64,000 nt of DNA, taken from positions 655,283-719,282 of the forward strand of contig VZRZ01002225.1 in NCBI GenBank assembly GCA_013398175.1, given 5' to 3'. Position 1 is the stretch's first letter; every line of letters starts with the position of its first letter. The DNA comes from Climacteris rufus. Lineage: Eukaryota > Chordata > Aves > Passeriformes > Climacteridae. A program made the position numbers and the translations under genes. Below are positions 37,401 through 51,770 of this stretch, one piece after another. Under the pieces are notes generated by a model, which was not told where the DNA came from, made no database searches, and was given only the letters and a program-made list of their open reading frames with translations.

Positions 37401-40400
37401 CTGCTAAAAGGTACCAAAGGAAACTGCTTCCTAAATACTTTCAGGATGAGTTAAAACTTCAAAGCTATTTACAGTCAGTGTGAGTTTCTACATCCACATC
37501 TACGTCAGGATCATTCTCACACACACCAGACACAGCACACACAAACTTCTGACTGAGAGGATGTGTGGTGGTGCTGCTGACCACAGAGCAGAGTATGAGG
37601 GGTTTTCAACAGCTCCCTGATTTTACAATGTGGTCTTAAATGGGAAAGCAATGGAAAAACATAACCCTGAACAATTGCTGTGAAAGCATTTTGAGGCAGG
37701 AGGAGAAGTGCATACTCACATAGGTGTGCGTGTGGTTTCTCCATTTCACAGGCATGAAATCTGCTTAATTCCTCTGAGATGAAAAAACCTCAAAATGATC
37801 AACCCAAAGTATGAGAGTTTAGTTCACACTGCAAATGATACACAACATACCTTGACACAAAATTTCTCATTTTACAGCCTAAGGAATGCAAATGTTTAGG
37901 CTTCGAGGCTTTATATGCTACCCTATCTTGCTTTTGGAGAAAAACATGTAAAAGTCAAGTAGGAATACTGATCCAGCAAAAGCTATCCTGACAAGTAGGG
38001 TTATTAATGACATAAGAAACCAATAACACTTAGTAGCTGATTTAGTTGTAACAGTTTAAATGTTTGCTGGGTTTGGTTTTAATAGCCTAAGTGTTTGCTA
38101 AAGGCTAACAGATTAGAGCTGCATACACAGTTTCAAAATTTTCTATCAGAGGAACCGGAAAAAAAAAAGGCTGCCCACAGCACTTAAACCAAGTAGTAGC
38201 ATATAGAATTTGGAAACTGAAGATGAAGTGCCATGATTCTATAAGCTATTCAAGATCCTGTCTAAAAGTTGGGGAAAATATAACTCAAATCCAGTTGAGC
38301 AATAACAGCTCATTATTTAAAACAAAACACCCTCCTTCCTTCTAGTCTGAAGGACTTTGAGAAGGAAATTAAAGAGCACAGACAAATAGCGCTGTAACAC
38401 AACCTATTAGAGAAATAGCTCAGATGTTTTATAAAACCAAATGACCAGGAGTCACACAACAACAGATCACTGTGTTTGGATGGTTCTCTTGACAGACTCT
38501 AATGCAAGAAACTCACTGCTCTGCCACATTCCTTCTCTAGTAATAATCCATCAAATAAAAATGTAACATCATTTTTTGTTTCCTTTTCTGTGCCTCCAGA
38601 ACCAGCATATTTCAGGTGATCAGATGCCTCCCAGTACTAAGAAGACTAGAATTAGTTTCTGTCTGTCTCACATTACCACTACAGAAGTAAAGGCTACGAA
38701 GTGATTTTGTGAAAGACCAGTACAGCTCAAGTGTGTGTATTTTCTCTCCCCTTTCATACACTGAGAAAATATCAGCAAGCTTTTCAGAGAGAAGTCTGTA
38801 GTATAGAACATCAAAGACAGACCTGGGCGGTCTCTTGACCTGCCCATTTTGAGATGAAGCAGAAAGATAACTTCTACAGTCAGAGCTGTGGCTGCTGCTC
38901 AGTCTCTGAAGACTTAACTGCAACACTGTGTTTGTTAGAGCTGCGATTCACCCACTTTTTTGTTTCTCAGAATTTCAGACAGCGTGTGAGGGCAGGACAC
39001 ACAAGCAAATAAGATGTGTGCACATACACTCAGCACAAAAAGGGCTGGACTACAGAAATAGTGTCCGTGTATCTTTCAGTCTATGAATGGAGCTTTTCAG
39101 TCTAGTATGACTTTTTATCTGCTTGGGATGATCCAAGAGAGAGAAAAGTTCCTTACCACAGGGAAAGTAGTAATGGAAATGACATCCTTTCTGCCTTTTT
39201 CATCTGAAATCCACAAAGAGTACAAGTGGGAAAGTAATAACGTGCATCAAAGAGGAGAAAACATAGAACAGAGTAAGAAAAACATAGACATCCTGGTAAC
39301 AGAACAAAGACACTGAAACAAATTTTTAGCTAGCCAAGTTAAAGCAAGTTCTTCTGCCTTTTGCTAAGTCCTTTTCTGGCAGTCAGGAGATCTGTTTAAA
39401 TCCTGCCTGCCACTATCAAAGCAGAATGACACAAGCAGAACTGAAGCGCTTGTGGCATTTCCCTCTTGCCAGTGACAGACAGGTCTGGGTTTGCTCCCAA
39501 GCTGGAGGCAGGATCCAGCTCCATTGTAATGGATCTATAGACCATGGCCTGATGAAGAACATTAGACATTTGAGTTTCAGAGAGTTCAGCTCAGGGGTCA
39601 TCCAAAACAATAGAGCATCAAAAACAGTCACTGCTGGAGAGAGCCTGCATACACAATAGCAGTTTTTAAGAAGCACCATTCAAAAGAGTGACTAATTACT
39701 AAAATTTAGAACTGTTACAGCAAGCACAACATAGCCTTCGAGCTTATGTTGTCTGTATTTTCACCCTAATCTGAGCACCTGAATCAACTTGACACAAAAA
39801 TCACAGGTCTAGAGGCAAGAACTAAGTGCCTTTCTGAAATGCCTCACTGAACCCATACCTCATTTCACCAAGTCTGCAAACACTGGCAGTGTCTGCCAAA
39901 GGCAGCAAGACAGACCTGAAAACACAGAATCTTCTCAGAAGGGTCAGACATTTTTCCCCTCCTCCTACAAATTTTCCTTCTACCAAGAGACCAACAGCTT
40001 TGAAACAATACTGACATTTAAAATGTGTCCATTAAGCAAAAACATGCAAGCTTAAATAGAGAAATCATTACCTCACAGGCATTGTTTCAGGTCTTATTTT
40101 TACCCTGCATTTATTTTACCTGTGGCTAGAAATAATACAATCTTCATTATCAAGAACATTAAGATATTTTCAGCAGCACTTTCATGTTCAAACGTTAGTA
40201 CCTGCACAATCAAATGCATCTAGCTGGTTAAATTTATTTCAAACTCCATTTAAAAATAGTCCTGAAACAAAAAATAATACCTAAAAATTTGTAAAAAGCT
40301 GCCAGTCATTTTCCCTGTCTAGAAAACAAAAAACGTTTTTCAAGCACTTTTAATTCTGGATTATTCTTTTCCATTAAGGATCTGAGCAAAATTAAGACAC

Positions 40401-41758
40401 TGTTGGAGTTGTGTAAATATGGCTATTTTCTACAAGAGAAAAAAGAAATGCAAATTATTCACAATTTAAACTCCACTACTACATATTTTACCACGCACTG
40501 GCTGCACACATGGGCACTGATTTTTGTGTACAGTTTGATATGAATAAACTATAATGACCCTATGAATTAATGCATTAAATAAAATGGTGTATTGCACACC
40601 ACTGCTGTCACACACTTGGCTCTCCAAGGAGATAATTTCCCTCACTACTGCAAGTAATGCCTTCTATTTAATGAATGAAACTCCCAAATTTTTTCTTTGC
40701 CTGAATTTCTTAATCTTTCAGAACGACAGTAAGAATCTAGAAGGAGCATCACCAAACAAAAAAAGCAACATGATTTCGTTTTTAGTTTCCACGAAGTCCC
40801 ATTAGCAACTGTCCGCTTGAAGTGAGAGTTGAGCCAGGCACCAAACACATGCACAAAAGCCCAATCAATTTGCTATTATACTTTTAATGTCTGCTAAACA
40901 TACTCCCTGTAGACCTTAACTGAAGTAACCTTCCCTCAGGCAAAATTCAGCCCTAACAGATGGGCCTTATACCGTGCCCTTGAGGGTCAACAAGCAGCAC
41001 TTCAGTCTGATCAACAGGAGCTCATTTCAGGGCTGCAGCATCTCCACCGAGAGCACCCAGCTCCCAGTCCCCAGATGTTCCCTTCAGGAGCTAACCAAAG
41101 GACCCAGACGAATTCAGCTCACACCAAAGGAAATGATCCTGACAGACCCTATAAGGGAAAAACCTCCTCTTGTGAAGCATCAAATTAAAAATGAACAGCA
41201 ATTTCAGGGAACACACATTGCTAAACCAAACACTACTGAGCAGCCATCATGTGCTGCACACTATGCCACTTCAGTTTCTCCTGAAAAACACAGGGATAAT
41301 CCAGTCATAAAACATCAAATCAGCAGATTGTCTCTTGAAAACAAATATTACAAACCTCACTAAAAGTAAGTAAACAGTTTAAGGATTAAAAACCAAACAA
41401 ATAAACCAAACAAAAATAAATACCCTACTAGTTTCTTTCCCTTTTACTCCTCAGTGAATACCCTGTCGTTTCCTCATGCAGCTTCAGCTACATTGGTCTA
41501 AATCCATGAGGGAAGCTTACAAAAGAAAACTGAACTGTTACAGACAGATAAAAAAACCTCAGAATAAAGGGAACACTGTGAATGACACTCAGTCACATCT
41601 TACAGCAACTTCAAGGGTTAAAGCCCAGAAACCAACAGGAAAGCTTTTACCACCTGCAAGACTAAATCACAACTAGGTACTAATCCCAAAAGAAAACAAA
41701 CAGCACCAACTGCAATCATTCAATTACAAATACCAAGTCAAAATAGAAACACTGAAGG

Positions 41759-41779
41759 AAAATAATAATAATAATAATG
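41759..41779. repeat. (AAT)n microsatellite in intron 1
   Basis: About six to seven perfect AAT units following a short A-rich stretch. Simple repeat, no further content. Confidence 0.9.
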
Positions 41780-44700
41780 ACATGCCTAGTGACATCCCCC
41801 AGCACCTCATTATTTTCATTTCACTAGGAAAACTACAGAATGAAAACAAAAGCTTCACAAGTTTCCCCACTACTCTTATGACTTTCCAAGTGGTGGAAAA
41901 CTGTGGTGCACAGCTCTGGCCAATGGAGAAGTTCCACAAAAACAGCTTTGCAACACCACCAAATTCAAAGCAGGTTACACTCACTACTTTCTAAGGCAAC
42001 CAGTGGTCAAAGAGAAATCCTCACAAAGCTTGAAAATGATGAATACTGAGCTCTCATCATTGACAGGAAGCTCCTCCACCTGTCCTCTATTATAATACCT
42101 CCATCAATACCATGGGAGTCATGGATGTAACAGATTAGTTATAGAAATTGCTCTACTTTCTCCTAAATGGAAGCAGAGAAAGAACAAATTCCTATGTTTT
42201 TGTACTAAAGTTTCATTTTTGCTGACATTCAATGAGTATTAAGCAAACTTGAATGCCAACCCCTTTCTGAAGTTACTATCAGAACAACTGCATGGGGATA
42301 CCAGTATGCAATAAAATGTGGTGCTCCAGGCAACTATACACATATGGCCAAGCAGATTTAAGTTAATCTTTTTGCTTTATGCTTTCAAAATGATCATGCC
42401 AATTTAAAAGTGAGATTAAAAGAGACCCTAAGAAAAACAGTTCACAAAACATGAGCAACCACCATGAGCCAGCAACAGAGAAGAAAAGTTTGAGATTTGC
42501 CTGAGCTTTTTTTGTTCCTCTGCCCATCTTTGGTAAATTTGGTATATGATGCATCTAGGTTGGTAACAGACAAACTCCTGCTAGTAAATTTCAATGATTT
42601 ATCAACCGAATTTTCCAAACTAAACATTTATGTTTCACAAGAGAAACAGTTTGACTTATTTTAATGGATGTAGTTTTGAGTGTGGCATGGAAATGCCATA
42701 ATGCTTTAGAGCTCTTACAGTTTCTATTCATCTAAGCAGCAACCAACCCAGAGGGAATCTTCAAAGGAGACAGAAAACAACTTCAGCTACCTGAATTTCT
42801 AAGAGGGGTTTTTTGCCAATTTTGCTGAGAAAACCATTTGTCTTTAGTTTAAATAGAAAGTATCCAAAAGAATTTCATGACTGATAATGTCTGAGTTCAG
42901 GAAAACCTACCACCAGTAAGGAAAAATATGTGGATAAACCATCATCAAAACAAACCCAGAATGCAGAACACTAAATGGTTGCCAAAGAGAAAGATAATTC
43001 ACATGGCAACAAGAAATCGGAATACCTGGTTGAAAAGAATAACCCAGGACTATCTGAAGTGAAAGTCCACCACTACGTTTTGAAGGCAGCACCTTGCGTT
43101 CACATCTGCTCTTGCACACTGCATCCACAAACACCCCCACAACAGAAAGATAGTACAACTGACTCCACAGTTCTTCAGAAGCAAGGGGGGCAAAACAGGA
43201 GAGGCAAAAATGAGTAAAAGCAACATTAAGGCAACATGATGAAAAAAAGACCACGATTTCCAGGACTGCATGACTGAAGAAAGCACCCGCTCACTTGGAA
43301 GCGCTTGTGCTCAATTCACTTACACTTTTTTTTGGAACTCAAACCGATTAGATCTATGCTTTACATTGATTAAGTTATTCTAACAAAACGTTCTCAAAAT
43401 GAACAAGACTCAAAGAGTGTTCATAAATCAACCTTAAAAAGAAGACTGCAAAATTCTTTATTGAATACATGCATTGTTATGTGACTACTAAGAAATCAAC
43501 ACAGTCGTAAGAAAATGAAATAGTCAAGGGAGAAAATTTTACACAGCATGACAAGTGGTTACATTAAAAACTTGTTTTTAAATTCTTTTTGAAGCAGCAG
43601 CTTATTTTTGAGTAAAGCTATGTCTAGATAAGGTATAAATATCTAGAAAAGGGAAAAACACTGCAAACACTTCACCCTGATAATAGAAAACCAGGGAAGA
43701 TAGGAAGGCTCTTTCAGATAGAGAAGTCGAAGGAACTTAAAATAACAAACATGCACAGGAAACAAAACAAGACTGAGAAAGTGTGTTATGATTCACCACC
43801 TCTAGAGCTGTTTCCACTCTCCTGGATCACTTACTTTGATTATTTAGTTTGTTAGCCCTAGAATATTTGGGGTCATAATACTCACAAAACACAAACCCAG
43901 ATTATCACAAGATTTGTAGCATACCGAGGAAGTGGTAAGGCAATGAGGAAACCTGGAATGCCAAAATATCCGAGGAGCAGTGCAAAACTAGAGCAGCTTA
44001 AACATGAGTGCCTTGTGATATGACAGCACAAAGAGAACATTCTGCAAAGGATTACACAAATCAAGAAACTGTGCTCAATTCTGCCTCAAAGATACAAATA
44101 AAACTGACTTTCATTTCTGGGAACCACTCTATCTTCACCTTGATAATCTCCCTGAAATGCTAGAGAAGAGCAACAAGTGGTTCACAATTTTCAGGCTTTA
44201 CTGATAAAAGAGTGTGTTTACTAGTACAGCTCAGGAAAAGCAGAGAAGAAAAACAGTCACGAAAGAACCACCAGAAATAATTTATTTTTTTCACAGTGCT
44301 TCCCATTACCAAAACCATAATCAATATGAAGTAGTCTAATCAGCACTAGAAGACAACAGCCTTCAGGCAGGGTGTCAAGGAAACTTTATCTCCTGTAACT
44401 ATTACCCTCCCATTCTCCTAGCCTCAGGATACCTCCCCTCACCCTCAGAACACAAAACACAAAAAAGAAGGGGATGATAAAATGACCAAAGAAAGATGCC
44501 AGACTCACAGAGGAGATCTAAAAAAATCCTTCCAGTTTCAGTTATCACCATGTTAGATTCAACTTCATAGAGGAAAAAAATACACAGCTAGGATAGCATT
44601 CTATGAAGTTGCAGCTTTGCCTGTTTTTACCTCAGTGAACAGTTGCTACTTCAAGTATTAACCAGAAATCAGAAGCAAAAAAAGCCAGCTAAGTAAAACT

Positions 44701-46437
44701 CCACTAACTGGCTCAATTCATAATAGAAAGGTCATAAATTAGGGTCTGATTCCTGCTCTTCTGGACACTGAATTAGCTTCTACTTGTACCAACTGTCTAA
44801 GCTATAACTTAGCATGCTGCTTCAAGACTTGCCAAAAGGAGTTTTTCTTCTCAGGACAAAAAATATTTACTTTTCTCTGTTTGCATATATCGAAAATATT
44901 TTTCTTGTACTTTTAAGATTTTTTTCATTTGCAATCTAAGTTATTAATAAAGCACAATAAACTAAAATTATCAAAATAAGGATTTTACTGGAATTTTACA
45001 GAAGAGCTAGTAATTTATAAAAGATGTTGCATGGAATAATATAAAGTGGAAATTATGCTATATTCTTATTTAGGCATATTTAATAAATGACAATACCACT
45101 GCATGTTCCAATAATCGGTTTTTCGCAAGTCTCAAGCCAGACAACCAAGTTTTCTCCCTATGACATTACACAAAGTATTTGAATTACAGCAGTCCTTTAC
45201 TGTGCATCAGGATGACAACAGGACTTTCAAGATCATAACAAACCTTTTGCTTTTCTCTCACTATCAAATATCTTGGCATATACCTTAAGCAACCCTCTAT
45301 TAAAAAAAGAAAGTATCCATTAAACATTAGCAACAGAAGTTCAGCAAAATTTATTTAAGAACTTAAATCTAGCATAGAGAAGAAAATTAGATCTGGGAAA
45401 AGAAATCCCAGGTCTTTCTTCCTCTGCATTTTACCATTGTTAAGGGGAAAAAAAATACTTCAGCACTGGGAGAGGCTTCAGGATTTTTCCCCAATTCTTT
45501 GTTGGTTTTGAATGGTGCAAAGCCACAACCTAAGAATTGTAATCACTATCTTAACATATCATAAAACAATGATAAACAGCAAGCCTAACATGGAATAATT
45601 GGATTTCATTTTCTGAAACCAATTTATTTGAACACGTATTCTAAATGAACAGCCCCAGACAGAATACATATAAAGTTATAAAAAAGAAAAGTTACACGGA
45701 TAACCAAAGAAACCTCTGCCTCAAAGAACCTTACAAAATTACCACTTTTGAAGTCATGCCAGCCTATTTTTTTTAACAGCAACAGGGCGAGTGGATAAAA
45801 CGTGCTGCTCACACAAAGTAGTTCTTTACCCTGTTCTGTTCCCATCTCCAGCACAAGTTAACTGGAGATTACATTCCCACCTGTTTCAAGAACTCCCAGC
45901 AATTACTTGGCTACTTTACAGCAGAGACCAAATTTTCACTTTCTTTGGGTTACGTTCTCTTTCTCCCCTCAGGCTACTAGACATATCTCATTCCCTATCA
46001 TCCCAAAAAGTTTTCTGTGTGTATCTCACGTCATCCCCTGCCAGAAACCTCTACTCCTGTCTCAAAAGCTCCATCTGCTTTTCATCTCCCTTCTATGCTG
46101 TGTAGCCACTTTCCCAGCCAACAACAGACTGCTCTGGAACTACCCCAAGGCAATGGGTTCGAGGTGTATTTCCATACTGCTGACTTCCATGCTGCTCACT
46201 CCTCCACCGTTCTTCTCCACTGGGCAAGGGTTTCCAAAAAAAAGAAAAAGATATAAAAGGTACTGGAAAGCTGTGGAAAGGTCTGAGTAAGAGTGGTAGG
46301 GTAGAACATTCCCACTGCATCATCCAAAAGAGCTGGGTTTCTCTGCGACCAGCTCCAGAAATGTGTGATGTCACATCCCTGCCAAATGGGTGTTCAGGCT
46401 GCATGTAACACCCTGTTTAACTTCACTGGAAAGTGAA

Positions 46438-46471
46438 ACAGGGAAAAGAAAAAAAAAAAGAAAAAGAAAAA
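46438..46471 (+). repeat. Purine-only A-rich tract in intron 1
   Basis: An A-rich stretch interrupted only by single Gs, continuing for just over 30 bp. On the AEBP2 transcript this is a pyrimidine-rich tract. Confidence 0.8.
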
Positions 46472-49400
46472 TCAAGACAGTTTTTTTTCCACTACTGCCT
46501 AGGAAATTCCCTGAAAAAACCCATCAGTCAAACCTTGTTTTTAGAAGTTACCAGACTTGATGATGTCACAGACTTACACAAAATGCACACAGACCTGGGT
46601 GGATGTACAAACCCAACATGAAAGCAAAACCATTTCTTTCTCTCACTGAATAGGAAAATGTTTTTCTCAAATTCTATGAAGTATATTTACATCTTACTAC
46701 AATAACTATAACAGCTCATTATACCAAGCTCTTTCATCTAGTTCACAAAAAGACCTCATGTTAACCACTCAATTATACCAACCAACAGCTTTAGTAATAA
46801 AGATACTCGCCATACAAAATATCTGGGCTGTTTTGTCTTCCCATCAAAAGCTATTTTCTCCAGTGCCAGAAAGGCCTGAACATAACCATTATAGAAACGA
46901 GGGCTTTATTTTGCAATTTGAAAGCAAATAACTACAGCAACAATAAATGCAGTTAGAAATGCTGAAAATATAATTTTCAGCAGAATTGTTGAAACTTGAG
47001 TAAACTTCTGTATAGCTCACTCTGACATGTCAATACTACACACACACAAAAAAAAAAAGTGTAACAACTTAACCACCTTGCCATAAGTGCTAATGAATGA
47101 TTCTTCACTTCCTGCATAGGAACAAGTGAGACTATGCAGCAAAGAGAGGCCTGAAGCACTTTTAACCCTGGTCACATGGATACATGAAACACCTATTAGT
47201 ACCACATGTCCTCTGGATTCTATTTCAAATTTACTGTTCTGCCTTCATAAATGCCACTGCCAAGTCAGTCTTGAAAGTTTTTCACTTTTATGGGTTTAAA
47301 AGCTACATAAAATAAAGACTATAATTAAAACTTTAAACAACTAATATTTTTAAACCAGCAGACATCTTAAAGGTTGAGAAGGCCTTCATTTTACATGAAA
47401 TTTCAAAAAACTCCAACTAGATCCTAGAATTTTCATGTCTAAATCCTCTATCTATCAACCCATTAGTTTCACACTGCCTCATTTCACTCAATAAAATGAA
47501 AAAAACTTCACACTCTGAAACACAAAGAAGTTTATTACTGAAAAACTTATCTGAAATGTGCTTTCAAAACTGCTCCTCTATTAAATAAGAACAGGAGAAT
47601 AACATTTCTAGGAGTATTCTGCAAGTCAAACTGTCATTGAATATTACTGAGTATTCCTTGAGTCGGTGCCTCCCAGTAACTGATTTTGTTGGTGAGTAAC
47701 AAGAAACGTGAAAAGGTTACCTTCCAAAAAAACCCCCACAAACCAATAAACAAACAAACAAAAAGCCTTACAAGTTACGTGAGAATTGCCTGTGAATAAG
47801 ATGGACATTAATTAGTGCTGTGCCTAAGGGAAAGATTACTACATAGTCCAAAGACAACCTGTTACACTTGGCCTACCAGCACATCAATCAGCACTCACAG
47901 ATCACTCAGCAAAACAGCTGATCCTGCAGTTTAAATGTACCTTTTCAGAGCTCCTTGCCTACTCAGTAGGAGGAGGGAGCAAAGGATAAACTGCTAAGAA
48001 GGGTAAAGATGATGTAAGAACAGTAAACCAGGGGTAACTTCTAGGTGAGAGTACAAGGACAGAAGACAGATTCACAAGGGTGAACAAAAAAGCTCTTCAT
48101 ACAGCTTCACTACTCATATTTCTGCTCAACAACTTCTTAAAATTGCAAGACCTACCAGTGCTTTCTAAAACAAACAAAATCTGATGATGAAACTATTTCA
48201 GATTTAAATATACTTCCATAATAAGCATTCCAGTAAACAATTTTTAAATTATTTCAGTAAACTGACACTAAGTATTTGTAAGAAAATACCATAATTCAGC
48301 GGTACCACATCAGTGAGCTGCAGACACATCTCTACTGCAGTGAGCTCAGCTGCTTTATACCCACGCATTTGCTTAGGTTCAGCTTCATATTTAGAGTTAA
48401 CTGAACCATTATTTTTTCTTTTCAAGTCCTGACAAATGTTTCTCAGCACTGCAGTAAGACAATCAGCTCCAGAGGATCCTGGAGGAACACATCCATCCTT
48501 TCAGCACAGGTCTCAAGTTAAGGAAAGGCACAAGAAAATGAGCAGCATTCACGTGCTGATAACAATCTTTGTTCTAACTGTAAATCCAGAGGATAACCAG
48601 GCTTGAATGCAGACTATTCTTACCCAGCCAGCTGATCTGAGCTTGCTCACAAAGTCGTAGACAAACTTCTGCATAGTACTGGGAACTTAGCACAATTCCC
48701 AGGGAAAAAATGACTACAGATCAATGAGATACCTGCCAGTCCTACACTGAACTCTCCCACTGAGCTGAAACTGCCACCTGGTTATTCATCCTAAATACCA
48801 GCCTGGGATTTGCTTTTTCCTTTCTGGGTTTTTTGGGGGGCAGATGAGTCTGTTTTAACCAAGTACAAAGTCTGGCTGCGTGCATGGAAACAGAGGGTTA
48901 AAATTCACCCTAAATTTCAGGGCATTCACAGCCACCATTACAGTTGTTTCTTGTGTACTTAAAAAATTTCCTACAAATTACTTATTCTATTAGTGGATAC
49001 TCCCAAAAAACATTAAAATGTTAAAAACAGAAATTGCTGAACAGTAGTTATATTTTGACTGCATGTAAGATTTTCCTCTTTGGCTGTTTTACTTATATTT
49101 TATATTTCATATCACTAAAGCAAAAATCAGAGATAACACAATGTGCAGAATGATAAAGAACACACACAGGGAAACGGGAATTTGATCAGTCATGGAATTC
49201 AGGCTCTCTTACCACACCCTCTTATTCATTCAAATTTTCTAAAGAGGAAACAAGAAAAAAAATCCCAAGCCCAGGGGCATGATCTGAATGTTACCAAACC
49301 TGCTGACAGCAGGAGAATCGTTACCACGTACACCCTTCTAGCAGCTTGCTCCGACTGAACCCAGGGACAGTACAGTCCAGTGTGGCAGTTCCATCTCTTT

Positions 49401-51770
49401 CCTTTTCTCTCTCTTCCCTCCAGAGGGAATCTCACTCAACAACACAGTCACACACCAAGTTCCTCAGGACTTTAGAGACACGGGGACTCACCAAAAGTCA
49501 CGAAGTACTGTATAATAAACTATTCCATATAAAACATCACTTAATAGATAGAACACTATTCTCCAATAGTTACAGAACTTACAGTTTAATGCAGAGGTGA
49601 CCAAATCAATGAATGATAAAGTCTTTTAAGATTTCAATATATAATCATAAACCCCTCCCTCCACCCTTAAGCCTAAACTGTTTCCAGCTCTTCCCTGGTA
49701 TTTCACCATCCCAAATTACACTCTCTAACTCTTCAGCACATCCCCTACCTTTTGCAACACTCTGCCTGTCTGTCTGACTATCTGAAAGGCACAGGATTAT
49801 GTTGGGCTGCCTTCCAAGCAGCAGCAATCATTTGGATCACTATGTCAAGCAAGTCACTTGCTGGACTACATGCGACAAAAATAATAAAGCATTCTAATGT
49901 GCTGCAGCAGAGTGCACACCAAATTAAATTTTCCATCCCCAGGAACAACAAATGGGATTCTTGGTAGCATTGCTCTTTTCCTACCAAGTCAACAAGGAGG
50001 TTTTGGAATTACAATACAAAATGCACTCTCAGCACCCCAAGTTTTCATCCTGGCAGTTGAAGGTAAAACTTTGCAAAGATTAAAACCAAGGCATAGTGCT
50101 TACTTAAATCACTGAACACAAAGAGTCCCCACTCCTGCAGCTGGTACAAGGAAGGAACAAGGATGGGCACACACGTGGATTTAACCGGGTACAGCAAGAG
50201 GACCACGAGAACAATGACAGAGAAAGAAAGTAGCACAGCAGCTCTGGAGTGCACAAGCAAGGCAGAATGACACTACTTCCAGAAAACCCCTGCAAGTTAT
50301 TTCTGTTATTTCCTCAACCCACAAACTGACACACACTTGGATTAGATCCGGATTAGATTTAGACTTTAATTCTAAGAAAAACAAGAGACTGTTATCTTAA
50401 AGCTCCTTTACGTACCTGTTATTTTTCTAGAAGTCTACTCTCATCCTTACTCAATTTCATGTCAAATCTCAGCTTTTGAAAAAAACAAAAAGCAACCAAC
50501 CAGACCCCAACATCCACACCCCTTTTCCCAGCTGCATAAGTTTGGAAGAAAGAAAATGTGACTTTTGTGAGTCTCAGAAATTTGATGGAAACCAAAGAAC
50601 TGACTTCTTTTTTCTGTCTTCTTAAGACTTTTAGGTCAATTACATGGTTTTGGGGAACTGACTCAGAAGGGGTTTGTTTGGTTGGTTTTAATTTTCAAGG
50701 TTAGGTCCACTCATGCCCCATTTTCATTCTGAAATATGGGTATTTGTATAGTTACACAGATTTTGATCTAACACATATTCAAAGTACATTTCTGGACCAA
50801 ACCACGTAATTCTCCACACTTAACAGTGAAACTATCTTAAGAAAATACAAACAAAATTCTAATTGTTACTTAACTGTAACTCTAGCAGGGAAGTCTGACA
50901 TGTTTTTTGCTAAACAAACAGAAAAACTGTACAAGCTTTTTAAACTATTCGAAAGGACTAATTAGTAACGGGATGTACAGCACCTTAAGGCTGTTTTTAT
51001 GTCCTTTTCCACCCTATTTTCAGTTTTTCAACTAAACTGTTGCACACTGCAAGAGAACTACTACATAAGCCTCGTTCTTTGAAATGCTTGACTTGGTAGG
51101 CTGAAACAGACCTGAATGGTAGAATTCAACCGTGTATGAGAATTCGGTTGTGCCTTTCCACCAGAATCGAGCTGGAATCTTGGCAAAATCAAACGCGTAG
51201 CTTCAACATACAAAAGCTCAAGAACTCATCTTTACATTCATAATCACAGGACTAATTCAAAGACGACTTTGAGCCTCGCTTAACACCGTGCATTACTCGT
51301 GCACCGATTATTACTTGTGCACACGTAATGTAGGAAAAGCTAGTCTCCTTTTTTTTATTTTAGTAAACTCGATTTTTTTTCTCCCTCCGTTTTAAGAGGT
51401 TTTCTGCCTCTAGAGCACAGACGCTGTTGCGGGCGCAGGTAAAACCGCATCCACAGATGCATTTCCCATTCCGAAGCTTTAGCACACCCCACCTGCGCCT
51501 TGGCGCAAGACACAACCCCCACGAACCCCGAAAGCACCATCTGAGACAAATCCGCAGCTTCCGAGGAAAGAGGCCCCCGGAGGAGGAGGCAGCGCCCGGC
51601 GGGGCTGCTCGGGGCTCTCCCGGATCGGCGGTGGCCGGGGCCGGGCAGCGCCCCCTCCTCCCCTGCCGGGGCCGGGCTGCCGAAGGGGCCCGAGGCGCAG
51701 GGGCGGGGGCCCGGCACAAGTTGGCCGGAGGAACCTGTGGCTGCCGTGCCACCCCCGCGGCCGGGAGCGG

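Larger units (their letters stand above)
34468..51419 (-). other. AEBP2: AEBP2 intron 1 (visible part)
   Basis: About 17 kb of AT-rich intron between the CpG island and exon 2. It contains simple repeats only; I found no CR1 or LTR copy. Mammalian genes use an alternative first exon in this intron for short isoforms; I could not identify an equivalent. The longest plus-strand frame, 40974-41363 (129 codons), begins with GTG, not ATG, and has no recognisable domain. Confidence 0.85.

Noticed and set aside
40974..41363. 129-codon plus-strand frame in intron 1
   Set aside because: It begins with GTG, has no domain or family resemblance, and lies antisense in an intron.
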